A DNA stretch of 64,000 nt from Luteimonas suaedae (GTDB lineage Bacteria; Pseudomonadota; Gammaproteobacteria; Xanthomonadales; Xanthomonadaceae). This document shows positions 16,217 to 25,045 of the stretch, one piece after another; positions within the stretch are counted from its first letter, which is position 1; the number at the start of each line of letters is the position of its first letter. The notes under the pieces were generated by a model. The model had not been told where the DNA came from. It made no database searches and worked only from the letters and a program-made list of their open reading frames with translations. The translations under genes and the position numbers were made by a program. Location of the stretch: NCBI RefSeq assembly GCF_008312895.1, contig NZ_VSSP01000006.1, positions 1 through 64,000 on the forward strand. The letters run 5' to 3'.

Positions 16217-17399
16217 CTCCAGGATCGATCGCCTGCGCCGCCGCATCGCGGCGCCGCTGCTCGGCGTACTCGCCGCCGCCGTGCTCGCCGCCTGCAGCAG
16301 CCAGGCCGCACCGGGTGAGGACATGCCGCCGCCCGAAGTCAGCGTCGCCCAGGTGCTGTCGCGCCCGGTCGCGCAGTGGGACGATTTCACCGGACGCGTG
16401 GTCGCCGTCGGCACGGTCGAACTGCGGCCACGCGTCAGTGGCTACATCGAACGCGTCGCCTTCCAGGAAGGCGATGAGGTGAAGAAGGGCGATCTGCTGT
16501 TCGTGATCGACCAGCGCCCGTACCGCGCCGCGCTCGCCCGGGCGCAGGCACAGCTGGCGCGCGCCAAGAGCCAGGCGCAGCTGGCGCGCAGCCAGGACGT
16601 ACGCGCGGAGGAGTTGCTCGAGGCCAGCGCGATCTCGCGCGAGGAGTTCGAGGCCCGGCGCGCGGCCACCGCGCAGGGCGACGCCGAGGTGCGCGCCGCC
16701 GAGGCCGCGGTCACCACTGCGCAGCTGGACCTGCAGTTCACCGAAGTGCGTTCGCCGATCGACGGCCGCGCCGGGCGCGCGCTGATCACCGCCGGCAATC
16801 TGGCCCAGGCCGACGCCACGCTGCTGGCCACGGTGGTGTCGCTCGACCCGGTGCACGTGTACTTCGAGGCCGACGAGCAGAGCTTCCTGCGCTACCAGGC
16901 GCTGACCCGCGACGGCCGGCGCGCCGCCGCCGACAACGCGGTGCGCGTCGGCCTGGCCAACGAGCAGGGCTACCCGCACAGCGGCGTCGTCGACTTCACC
17001 GACAACCAGGTCGATCCGAACACCGGCACCATCCGTGCCCGTGCCGTGGTCGCCAATCCGGAGCGCGTGTTCACCCCGGGCCTGCACGCGCGCGTGCAGC
17101 TGGAGGGGGCCACCGCCTCCGAGGCGCTGCTGATCGACGAGCGCGCGGTGCTCACCGACCAGGACCGCAAGTACGTCTATGTGCTGGGCGAAAACGACCA
17201 GGCCGAGCGTCGCGACATCGTGCTCGGCCGCAGCGCCGACGGCCTGCGCGTGGTGCAGGACGGCCTGACCGCCGAGGACCGGGTGATCGTGCACGGCGTG
17301 CAGAAGGTGTTCTTCCCCGGCATGCCGGTGGCACCCGTGCCGATCGAGATGGGCGAGTCGGCACCGCCGCCGCAGGTCGCCAGCGCCGAAGCGCCATGA
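16203..17399 (+). CDS. RND efflux periplasmic adaptor subunit (MexE-like)
   Basis: 398 residues, ATG 16203, inside the end of the SDR gene. Lipoprotein signal (VLAAACSS). Order: lipoyl half (VGTVELRPRVSGYIERVAF), alpha-hairpin (about residues 105-160), second lipoyl half (VRSPIDGRAGRALITAGNLA), then beta-barrel and membrane-proximal domains (GLHARVQLEGATASEALLID). The VPIEMG ending and overall sequence resemble MexE. It links the inner-membrane pump to the outer-membrane channel. Confidence 0.9.
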   Translation: MNILDSRIDRLRRRIAAPLLGVLAAAVLAACSSQAAPGEDMPPPEVSVAQVLSRPVAQWDDFTGRVVAVGTVELRPRVSGYIERVAFQEGDEVKKGDLLFVIDQRPYRAALARAQAQLARAKSQAQLARSQDVRAEELLEASAISREEFEARRAATAQGDAEVRAAEAAVTTAQLDLQFTEVRSPIDGRAGRALITAGNLAQADATLLATVVSLDPVHVYFEADEQSFLRYQALTRDGRRAAADNAVRVGLANEQGYPHSGVVDFTDNQVDPNTGTIRARAVVANPERVFTPGLHARVQLEGATASEALLIDERAVLTDQDRKYVYVLGENDQAERRDIVLGRSADGLRVVQDGLTAEDRVIVHGVQKVFFPGMPVAPVPIEMGESAPPPQVASAEAP

Positions 17400-17450
17400 C
17401 CTGAGTTTCGAGTTCCGGGCCGGACGCGCCTCCCCGTCCGCGCCGGCCCA

Positions 17451-17538
17451 CGTCCCGCCCGATCCTTCCCCGCACGCGGCCACGCCGCGAATGCTCCTCC
17501 CCCTCGGGCCGTGGGGAGGATCGGGACGGGGCACTTTT
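17451..17538 (+). promoter_or_regulatory. Long inverted repeat with T-run in the adaptor-pump spacer
   Basis: The 210-base gap between the adaptor and pump genes holds CGTCCCGCCCGATCCTTCCCC (17451-17471, given here as CGTCCCG, CCCGATCC, TTCCCC), which can pair with GGGGAGGATCGGGACG (17513-17528) with one bulge. The right arm is soon followed by TTTTT (17534-17538). This looks like an intrinsic terminator or attenuator that could lower pump expression relative to the adaptor. Confidence 0.45.
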
Positions 17539-17609
17539 TACCGATCGGCCACCCCGAGGCATCACCGCGGCACGCGCGCAGCAGCGCCACGCCGCCCAAG
17601 GAACACGCC

Positions 17610-20600
17610 ATGGACTTTTCACGTTTCTTCATCGACCGCCCGATCTTCGCCGCGGTGCTGTCGATCATCATCTTCGCGATCGGCCTGATCGCGATCCCGA
17701 ACCTGCCGATGAGCGAATACCCGGACGTCGCGCCGCCGTCGGTAATGGTGCGCACGGTGTACCCGGGCGCCAATCCCAAGGTGATCGCCGAGACCGTGGC
17801 CACGCCGCTGGAGGAGGCGATCAACGGCGTCGAGGACATGATGTACCTCAAGTCGGTGGCCGGTTCCGACGGCGTGCTGCAGCTGACGGTGACCTTCCGC
17901 CCCGGCACCGATCCGGACGACGCCGCGGTCAAGGTACAGAACCGCGTCGCCCAGGCGCAGGCGCGCCTGCCCGAGGACGTGCGCCGCCAGGGCGTGACCG
18001 TGCAGAAGCAGTCGCCGACCTTCCTGATGGTGGTGCACCTCACATCGCCGGACGGCAAGTACGACCTGCTGTACCTGCGCAACTACGCCCGCCTGCACGT
18101 CAAGGACGCGCTGGCGCGGATCCGCGGCGTCGGCGACGCGCAGATCTTCGGCGGCGGCGACTACGCCATGCGCGCCTGGCTCGACCCGGACGCGATCGCC
18201 TCGCGCGGGCTGACGGCCGGCGACGTGCTGCGGGCGATGCGCGAACAGAACGTGCAGGTCTCGGCCGGCCAGCTCGGCGCCGAACCGATGCCCGACAGCC
18301 GCTTCCTCACCCTGATCAACGCCCAGGGGCGGCTGACCACGGAGGAGGAATTCGGCGACATCGTGATCGAGAGCGGCGCCGACGGGCAGGTCGTGCGCCT
18401 GCGCGACGTAGCCCGGCTGGAGCTGGGCGCGGGCGACTACACGCTGCGTTCGCAGCTCGACGGCAAGGACGCGGTGGCGATCGGCGTGTTCGAGGCGCCA
18501 GGCGCCAACGCGCTGCAGATCCGCGACGAAGTCATCGCCACCATGGACGAGCTTTCCGAGCGCTTCCCGGAAGGCATCGAGTACGAGTCCATCTACGACA
18601 CCACCGTGTTCGTGCGCGACTCGATCAAGTCCGTGATCACGACCCTGCTCGAAGCGGTGCTGCTGGTGGCGCTGGTGGTGATCCTGTTCCTGCAGACCTG
18701 GCGCGCCTCGCTGATCCCGCTGCTGGCGGTGCCGGTGTCGGTGGTTGGCACCTTCGGCGCGCTGTACCTGCTGGGCTATTCGATCAACACCCTGACCTTG
18801 TTCGGCCTGGTGCTGGCGATCGGCATCGTGGTCGACGACGCGATCGTGGTGGTGGAGAACGTCGAGCGCCACATCGAGGACGGCGCGACGCCGCTGCAGG
18901 CGGCGCACCTGGCCATGAAGGAGGTCTCCGGCCCGATCATCGCCATCGGCCTGGTGCTGTGCGCGGTGTTCGTGCCGATGGCGTTCCTGACCGGCGTCAC
19001 GGGGCAGTTCTACCGCCAGTTCGCGGTGACCATCGCCATCTCCACGGTGATCTCCACCGTCAACTCGCTGACCCTGTCGCCGGCGCTGGCGGCGATGCTG
19101 CTCAAGCCGCACGACGCGCCGAAGGATCGTCTGTCGCGCCTGATCGAGCGGCTGTTCGGCTGGGTGTTCCGGCCGTTCAACCGCTTCTTCAAGCGCAGCT
19201 CGGAGCAATACGAACGCGGCGTCATCCGCGCGCTGGGCCGGCGCGGGGCGGTGTTCGGGATCTACGCCGGCCTGCTGCTGGCGACCGGGCTGATGTTCCA
19301 GCTGGTGCCGGCCGGCTTCATTCCGGTCCAGGACAAGCTGTACCTGATCGCAGGCGTCAACCTACCCGGAGGCGCATCCCTGCCGCGCACCAATGCGCTA
19401 CTGGACAAGGTCAGTGCGATCGCGGAGGAGGACGAGGACGTCATCAACACCATCGCCTTCCCCGGCCTGAACCCGCTGCAGTTCACCAACACGCCCAACT
19501 ACGGCGTGGTGTTCCTCAACCTCAAGCCGTTCGGCGATCGCAAGCGCAGCGCCGAGGAGATCAATGCCGAGCTCGGCCAGAAGATCGCCGGGCTACAGGA
19601 AGGCTTCGCGTTCTCGTTCATGCCGCCGCCGATCCAGGGCCTGGGCAACGGCTCGGGCTACCAGCTGTTCGTCGAGGACCGCGGCAATCTCGGCTATGGC
19701 GCCTTGCAGGAAGCGGTGAACGGTTTCCAGGGCGCGATCTCGCAGACCCCGGGCATGGGCTTCCCGATCACCAGCTACCAGGCCAACGTGCCGCAGCTGG
19801 ATGCCGAGGTCGACCGGGTCAAGGCCAAGGCCCAAGGCGTGCAGCTGACCGACCTGTTCGACACCCTGCAAACCTACCTCGGCTCGGCCTACGTCAACGA
19901 CTTCAACCAGTTCGGCCGGACCTGGCAGGTGATCGCCCAGGCCGATGCGTCGTTCCGCGACAACGTCGAGGACATCGGCAACCTGCGTACACGCAACGAC
20001 CGCGGCGAGATGGTGCCGATCGGCTCGATGGTCAGCGTGCGCGAGACCTTCGGTCCCGATCCGGTGCTGCGCTACAACGGCTACCCGGCCGCGGACCTGG
20101 CCGGTGAGTCCGATCCGCGCGTGCTGTCGTCGTCGCAGGCGATGGACGCGTTGACCGAGCTCGGCGCCGGCGTGCTGCCCAACGGCATGACCTTCGAGTG
20201 GACCGACCTGAGCTTCCAGCAGGCCAACCAGAGCAAGGCGGCGATGATCATCTTCCCGCTGGCGGTGATGCTGGTGTTCCTGGTGCTGGCGGCGCTGTAT
20301 GAGAGCTGGACCCTGCCGCTGGCGATCATCTTGATCGTGCCGATGTGCATGCTCTCGGCGATGCTCGGCGTGTGGATGACCGGCGGCGACAACAACATCT
20401 TCGTCCAGGTCGGGCTGGTGGTGCTGATCGCGCTGGCGTGCAAGAACGCGATCCTGATCGTGGAGTTCGCACGCGAGCTGGAGATACAGGGCATGGGCAT
20501 CGTGGAGGCCGCGCTGGAAGCCTGCCGCCTGCGCCTGCGCCCGATCATCATGACCTCGATCACCTTCACCGCAGCGGTGGTGCCGCTGGTGCTGGCCACC

Positions 20601-20783
20601 GGTGCCGGCGCCGAGGTGCGGCAGGCGCTGGGCACCGCGGTGTTCGCCGGCATGATCGGCGTCACCGGCTTCGGCCTGTTCCTGACGCCGGTGTTCTACG
20701 TCGCGCTGCGCAAGCTGGTGGAACGCGGCAAGGACAAGACCGCGGACGTGCAGCCGGACAACCTGGAGCCATCCCATGCGTAA
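17610..20783 (+). CDS. RND multidrug efflux pump, inner-membrane subunit (MexF/HAE1-like)
   Basis: 1057 residues, ATG 17610; standard HAE1 length. It starts FSRFFIDRPIFAAVLSIIIF, has 12 predicted helices and two large periplasmic loops. The proton-relay Asp pair is in GIVVDDAIVVVENVERHIED (helix 4) and the matching Lys is in LACKNAILIVEFA (helix 10). It is closest in style to MexF. Proton-driven export of hydrophobic drugs or aromatic electrophiles is expected. Its stop overlaps the channel gene by 8 bases. Confidence 0.93.
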   Translation: MDFSRFFIDRPIFAAVLSIIIFAIGLIAIPNLPMSEYPDVAPPSVMVRTVYPGANPKVIAETVATPLEEAINGVEDMMYLKSVAGSDGVLQLTVTFRPGTDPDDAAVKVQNRVAQAQARLPEDVRRQGVTVQKQSPTFLMVVHLTSPDGKYDLLYLRNYARLHVKDALARIRGVGDAQIFGGGDYAMRAWLDPDAIASRGLTAGDVLRAMREQNVQVSAGQLGAEPMPDSRFLTLINAQGRLTTEEEFGDIVIESGADGQVVRLRDVARLELGAGDYTLRSQLDGKDAVAIGVFEAPGANALQIRDEVIATMDELSERFPEGIEYESIYDTTVFVRDSIKSVITTLLEAVLLVALVVILFLQTWRASLIPLLAVPVSVVGTFGALYLLGYSINTLTLFGLVLAIGIVVDDAIVVVENVERHIEDGATPLQAAHLAMKEVSGPIIAIGLVLCAVFVPMAFLTGVTGQFYRQFAVTIAISTVISTVNSLTLSPALAAMLLKPHDAPKDRLSRLIERLFGWVFRPFNRFFKRSSEQYERGVIRALGRRGAVFGIYAGLLLATGLMFQLVPAGFIPVQDKLYLIAGVNLPGGASLPRTNALLDKVSAIAEEDEDVINTIAFPGLNPLQFTNTPNYGVVFLNLKPFGDRKRSAEEINAELGQKIAGLQEGFAFSFMPPPIQGLGNGSGYQLFVEDRGNLGYGALQEAVNGFQGAISQTPGMGFPITSYQANVPQLDAEVDRVKAKAQGVQLTDLFDTLQTYLGSAYVNDFNQFGRTWQVIAQADASFRDNVEDIGNLRTRNDRGEMVPIGSMVSVRETFGPDPVLRYNGYPAADLAGESDPRVLSSSQAMDALTELGAGVLPNGMTFEWTDLSFQQANQSKAAMIIFPLAVMLVFLVLAALYESWTLPLAIILIVPMCMLSAMLGVWMTGGDNNIFVQVGLVVLIALACKNAILIVEFARELEIQGMGIVEAALEACRLRLRPIIMTSITFTAAVVPLVLATGAGAEVRQALGTAVFAGMIGVTGFGLFLTPVFYVALRKLVERGKDKTADVQPDNLEPSHA

Positions 20784-22248
20784 CCGACTTTCCAATCGAC
20801 TTCCGGCGACCGCGCGCGCCATGCTGCCGTCGCTGCTCGCCGTCGCCCTGGCCGCCTGCGCGGTCGGCCCGAACCATGTCCGCCCCGAACTGCCGCTCGC
20901 CGACGGGTTCGTGCAGGCCCAGGTTTCGGACCCGTCGGCGCTGCCGGCGCCGGATGCGACGTTCTGGCAGGACTTCGCCGATCCGCAGCTCGATGCGCTG
21001 GTCGACGACGCACTCGTTGCCAACCACGACCTGCGCATCGCGCTGGCCAGCTACGACCGCGCCAACGCGCTGCTGCGCGGCGCCGGCTTCGACCGCTTCC
21101 CGACCGTCACCGCATTCGCGGAGGCCGCCGACAGCCGTGCCAGTGCCGACGAACTGCCGGGCGTGCCGCGTGCCGATCGCGACGGCGAGCGCTATCGCGC
21201 CGGCATCGAGGCGAGCTGGGAGCTGGACCTGTTCGGCCGTGTGCGCCGCGGCGTCGAGGCCGCGCGCGCCGGCGCCGCCGCCAGCGCCGCCGACCTGGCG
21301 GCGCTGCAGGTCGCGATCGTCGGCGAGGTGGTGCGCGGCTACGTCGAGCTGCGCGGCGCCCAGGAGCGGTTGCGGGTCGCCCAGGCCAACGCCGACAACC
21401 AGCGCGAGACCCTGCGCCTGGTGGAGGTGCGCTTCGAGTCGGGGCGCGGTACCGGTTTCGACACCGCCCGCGCCCGCGCGCAACTGGAATCCACGCTGGC
21501 GCGGGTGCCGGCGCTGCAGGCCGAGGTCGCCGCCGGCATGCACCGGCTGGCGGTGCTGACCGGGCGCACGCCCGACGCGCTGGTGGCCGAACTGCAGCCG
21601 GTACGGCCGCTGCCAACGCTGCCGCCGCGGCTGGACGCCGGCTCTCCCGGCGATCTGCTGCGCCGGCGCCCTGACATCGCCGCCGCCGAGCAGCGCTTGC
21701 ATGCGGCCACCGCACGCATCGGCGTTGCCACCGCCGATCTGTTTCCGCGCTTCACCCTCGGCGGGCTGCTCGGCAGCCAGGCGATCGACAGCTCGGCGTT
21801 GTTCGAACGCGACAGCGAGACCCGCCTGGTGGCGCTCGGCATCGACTGGTCGTTCCTCGACATCGGCCGGGTGCGCGCGCGCATCGCCGCCGCCGATGCC
21901 GAGGCCGCCGGCGAACTGGCGCGCTACGAGCAGACCGTACTGCTGGCGCTGGAGGACACCGAGAACGCGCTGGTGCGCTACGCCCGCACCCGCGAGGAGG
22001 ACACGCACCTGACCAGTGCGGCGGAGGACAGCGCCCGTGCCGCACAGCTGGCGCGCACCCGCTTCGAGGCCGGCGCCGCCGACCTGTTCGAGGTGCTCGA
22101 CGCCGAGCGCACCCAGCTGCAGGCACAGGACGCGCTGGCCGATGCGCGCACTCGCAGCGTCACCGGCGCGGTGGCGCTGTACCGCGCGCTCGCCGGTGGT
22201 TGGCCGCAGCGCCTGCCGGCGCGCGAGCGGGTCGCCGACCGCGACTGA
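20776..22248 (+). CDS. Outer-membrane efflux lipoprotein (NodT/OprN-like)
   Basis: 490 residues, ATG 20776. Lipobox VALAAC (Cys about residue 28) followed by VGPNHVRPELPL, the usual TolC-family NodT start. Two OEP repeats follow, with WELDLFGRVRRGVEAARAG and the RRRPDIAAAEQRLHAATARIG motif of the second repeat. Forms the exit duct of the tripartite pump encoded upstream. Confidence 0.92.
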   Translation: MRNRLSNRLPATARAMLPSLLAVALAACAVGPNHVRPELPLADGFVQAQVSDPSALPAPDATFWQDFADPQLDALVDDALVANHDLRIALASYDRANALLRGAGFDRFPTVTAFAEAADSRASADELPGVPRADRDGERYRAGIEASWELDLFGRVRRGVEAARAGAAASAADLAALQVAIVGEVVRGYVELRGAQERLRVAQANADNQRETLRLVEVRFESGRGTGFDTARARAQLESTLARVPALQAEVAAGMHRLAVLTGRTPDALVAELQPVRPLPTLPPRLDAGSPGDLLRRRPDIAAAEQRLHAATARIGVATADLFPRFTLGGLLGSQAIDSSALFERDSETRLVALGIDWSFLDIGRVRARIAAADAEAAGELARYEQTVLLALEDTENALVRYARTREEDTHLTSAAEDSARAAQLARTRFEAGAADLFEVLDAERTQLQAQDALADARTRSVTGAVALYRALAGGWPQRLPARERVADRD

Positions 22249-22356
22249 ATGCAACAGAGGGCCGGCGCTGCCTGGATTTGAAAGCAAGAACCGGAGTGCG
22301 GTCCATTCGACGCAATGCGAGAGTGCACCTTCACAAGAGAGGAAGGTGCATTCGCC

Positions 22357-22890
22357 ATGAACGCAATCGTCGACCGCTCGGCGCCGCAAATGGAGGACAT
22401 CCGCTTCGCATTCGGGACATGTTCGCTGGGCATCGTGCTCGTCGCAGTCAGCACCAGAGGCGTCGTCGCAATCCTGTTGGACGACGACCGCGACGCATTG
22501 CGCCGCGCCCTGGCCAATGCCTTCCCTCGGGCGCGCCTTGCCGCCGCGGAAACGGCGCTCAGGGGCACCGTCGCCACCGTCGTCACCTTCCTCGACGCGC
22601 CGCATGGCAGACTGGACTTGCCGCTCGATATTCGAGGCTCGGCGTTGGAGCAATCCGTCTGGCAGGCGCTCCGCGATGTTCCGGTCGGCCGGACCACCAC
22701 CTATGGCCAGGTCGCCAGGGCTCTGCCATTGGCGGCCACCGCTCAGGATGTCGGCGCTGCCTGCGCAGCCAATGTGCTCGCGGTCGCCATCCCCTGCCAT
22801 CGGGTGATCAAGGCGGATGGCTCGATCGCGGGCTATCGCTGGGGCGTGCAACGCAAGAGGAAGCTCACGAACCGGGAGCGCGCGGCATGA
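22357..22890 (+). CDS. O6-alkylguanine-DNA alkyltransferase, Ada C-terminal type
   Basis: 177 residues; ATG 22357 follows AGAGAGGAAGG, so it is preferred to ATG 22315. IRFAFGTCSLGIVLVAVSTR and LDIRGSALEQSVWQALRDVP closely follow the C-terminal domain of E. coli Ada. The acceptor motif is IPCHRVIKADG with the reactive Cys in PCHR, then SIAGYRWGVQRKR. It lacks Ada's N-terminal phosphotriester and AraC domains, so it repairs O6-alkylguanine but cannot be an Ada-type activator. Its stop overlaps the SRPBCC gene (ATGA). Confidence 0.9.
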   Translation: MNAIVDRSAPQMEDIRFAFGTCSLGIVLVAVSTRGVVAILLDDDRDALRRALANAFPRARLAAAETALRGTVATVVTFLDAPHGRLDLPLDIRGSALEQSVWQALRDVPVGRTTTYGQVARALPLAATAQDVGAACAANVLAVAIPCHRVIKADGSIAGYRWGVQRKRKLTNRERAA

Positions 22891-23378
22891 ATTCAATGAC
22901 TCGGGAATATCAGCACAAGGCGTATTACAGCGGCGTTCTGGACCAGTCGGCCGACGAGGCCTGGAGAATGGTCCGAGATTTCAACGACTATCCCCGCTAC
23001 ATCGAGGGCGTCACCGAGAGCATCATCGAGGACCGCAAGCGCGGAGACGAGGTCGGCGCCGTGCGGCGCTTCCTCTACGGAGAGACATGGCTGCGCCAGC
23101 GCCTGGAAGCCCATTCCGACGCGGACCGCTCCTTCACCTATGCCGGAATGGAGCGGTTTCCCTTTCCGGTCGGGGAGGACATCGATGTCCCGGCGGCCAT
23201 CGGCTACCAGGGCACGTTGCGGCTGACGCCGATCGTCGACGGCAACCGCACGTTCGTGGAATGGTTCGTGGAATTCGACGGGCCATCGAACGAGGCTGCG
23301 CAATGGACCGGTCTTTTCCTGGAACTCATCCCGCAATGGGTGGACTCCCTCCGCCGGACGCTCGCAGGGCAGCGGTGA
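22887..23378 (+). CDS. SRPBCC (START-like) family protein
   Basis: 163 residues; ATG overlaps the alkyltransferase stop by 4 bases. SGVLDQSADEAWRMVRDFND, YIEGVTESIIEDRKRGDEVG and the closing IPQWVDSLRRTLA give the Polyketide_cyc2/SRPBCC lipid- or ligand-binding fold. Substrate unknown. The coupling with a DNA-repair gene has no obvious functional explanation. Confidence 0.83.
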   Translation: MNSMTREYQHKAYYSGVLDQSADEAWRMVRDFNDYPRYIEGVTESIIEDRKRGDEVGAVRRFLYGETWLRQRLEAHSDADRSFTYAGMERFPFPVGEDIDVPAAIGYQGTLRLTPIVDGNRTFVEWFVEFDGPSNEAAQWTGLFLELIPQWVDSLRRTLAGQR

Positions 23379-23396
23379 TCGGTGCGCTCCGGTAAC

Positions 23397-24908
23397 CTAT
23401 AGCACGGCGCCCAATTGCCATGGCACGAATTCGAGATCACCGAATCCGCTCACCTCGCTTGCGCTCTTCCTGCCGCTCGCGGTCGCGAGGATGAGGTCGA
23501 ATATCCGCGCCCCGCTTTCCTGCGGCGTCTCGGTACGCTCCAGGATGCTTCCGCAATCGCAATCGATATCCTCCGCCATCCGTCGCGCCATTTCCGAATT
23601 GGTCGCAAGCTTGAGGCTGGGCACCGGCTTCGCGCCGAACACCGAGCCCCGTCCCGTCGTGAAGCAGATCATGTTCGCGCCGGACGCGATCTCTCCGGTG
23701 GCCGAGCATGGGTCGTATCCGGGGCTGTCCATGAACACGAAGCCGCGCCGGTCGATGCGTTCGGCGTAGCGGTAGACGCCGCGCAACGGCGAGGAACCGG
23801 ACTTGGCCACCGCCCCTAGCGATTTTTCCAGGATGGTCGTGAGGCCGCCCGCGATGTTGCCGGGCGACGGATTGTTGTCGAGGCTCGCACCGTGTCTGGC
23901 GGTGTGGTCTTCCCACCAGTCGAGCAGGCGCTGCAGGTCCTCGCGGACCTGCGGGGTTTCGGCGCGCTCGAACAGCAGCGACTCCGCGCCGTAGATCTCC
24001 GGTGTTTCCGCGAGGATGACGGTGCCTCCGGCGCGGACCAGCTTGTCGGCGGCAAATCCGAGCGCCGGGTTGGCGGTGATGCCGGAGAAGCTGTCGGAGC
24101 CACCGCACTGCAACCCCAGAACCAGCTCCGACGCCGGAATGGGCTCGCGGCGCGCCGTCTCCGCCTCCTCCAGCAGTTCCCGCACGATGCCTTCCGCCAT
24201 CGACACGGTCTTCATCGTGCCGCCGGCGTCCTGGATGGTCATCGTGCGGAGCCTTCGCCCGGTCGTCAGGTTCTGCGATTGCAGCAGGCGCTCGACATCG
24301 TTCACCTCGCAGCCCAGGCCGATCACCAGCACGCCCGCGAAGTTCGGATGATCGATGAAGCCGCCCAGCGTGCGTTGCAGGAGTTCGATGCCGGGGCCGG
24401 TCGACGCCAAGCCGCAGCCGGTCGCGTGGGTGACCGGCACCACGCCGTCGACCTGTGGCCAGGACGCCATCGCATCGCCGGAAAAGCGCTCGGCGACCTT
24501 GCGCACGACCGTTGCCGAACAGTTGACGGTAGCGATGACTCCGACGTAGTTGCGGGTGGCGGCGCGGCCGTCGGGGCGGCGGTAGCCCTGGAAAAAGTGT
24601 TCCTCGCTGCCCGGAGTCCAGGCGCGCCTCGCGGCAACCGGCGACGCGTCGTGTTCCGCGAAGGCCAGATTGTGGGTGTGCACGTGGTCGCCGGCAGCGA
24701 TGTCCTGCGTGGCGGCACCGATGAAGTGGCCGTACTTGAGGACGGGGTGGCCCTTGACGATGGCCGTGGTGGCGAACTTGTGGCCAACCGGGATGTCGGC
24801 GGCCGTCGTCAGCGCGAAGTCGGAGAGGCGGGTGCCGGCCGGGAGGGCGGTCGTGGCGATGGCGACGTTGTCGGTCGGGTGGAGCTGGAGGAAGGGCATT
24901 CGGGTCAT
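23397..24908 (-). CDS. UxaA-family altronate/galactarate-type dehydratase
   Basis: 503 residues, start 24908 (MTRMPF; an ATG at 24899 is a second choice). The N-terminal SAF domain (residues 5-85) contains the AGDHVHTHNLAF motif. The GD_AH catalytic part follows: TRNYVGVIATVNCSATVV, GCGLASTGPGIELLQRTLGG, VLGLQCGGSDSFSGITANPA and FMDSPGYDPCSATGEIASGA, with the conserved cysteines of an iron-dependent dehydratase. It converts an aldonate such as altronate, or galactarate, to the keto-deoxy product. With the TRAP genes upstream it suggests uptake and use of sugar acids. Confidence 0.88.
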   Translation of the reverse strand: MTRMPFLQLHPTDNVAIATTALPAGTRLSDFALTTAADIPVGHKFATTAIVKGHPVLKYGHFIGAATQDIAAGDHVHTHNLAFAEHDASPVAARRAWTPGSEEHFFQGYRRPDGRAATRNYVGVIATVNCSATVVRKVAERFSGDAMASWPQVDGVVPVTHATGCGLASTGPGIELLQRTLGGFIDHPNFAGVLVIGLGCEVNDVERLLQSQNLTTGRRLRTMTIQDAGGTMKTVSMAEGIVRELLEEAETARREPIPASELVLGLQCGGSDSFSGITANPALGFAADKLVRAGGTVILAETPEIYGAESLLFERAETPQVREDLQRLLDWWEDHTARHGASLDNNPSPGNIAGGLTTILEKSLGAVAKSGSSPLRGVYRYAERIDRRGFVFMDSPGYDPCSATGEIASGANMICFTTGRGSVFGAKPVPSLKLATNSEMARRMAEDIDCDCGSILERTETPQESGARIFDLILATASGRKSASEVSGFGDLEFVPWQLGAVL

Positions 24909-25045
24909 GGGGTGGGCAACCTGGCTGGAACGTGTCTCGAAATTGGCCCGCGATTCCTTCCGGCTTCGGGAACCCTTCGCCACTCTACTCCCGGATCGGC
25001 GTCGTTCGGAGTTCGCCTGTCTCGAGTACTGGCGTCGTTTGGCGC

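Noticed and set aside
15570-17534. Antisense open frame of 654 codons opposite the SDR and adaptor genes
   Set aside because: No ribosome site or recognisable motif; it runs through two well-supported genes and their junction.
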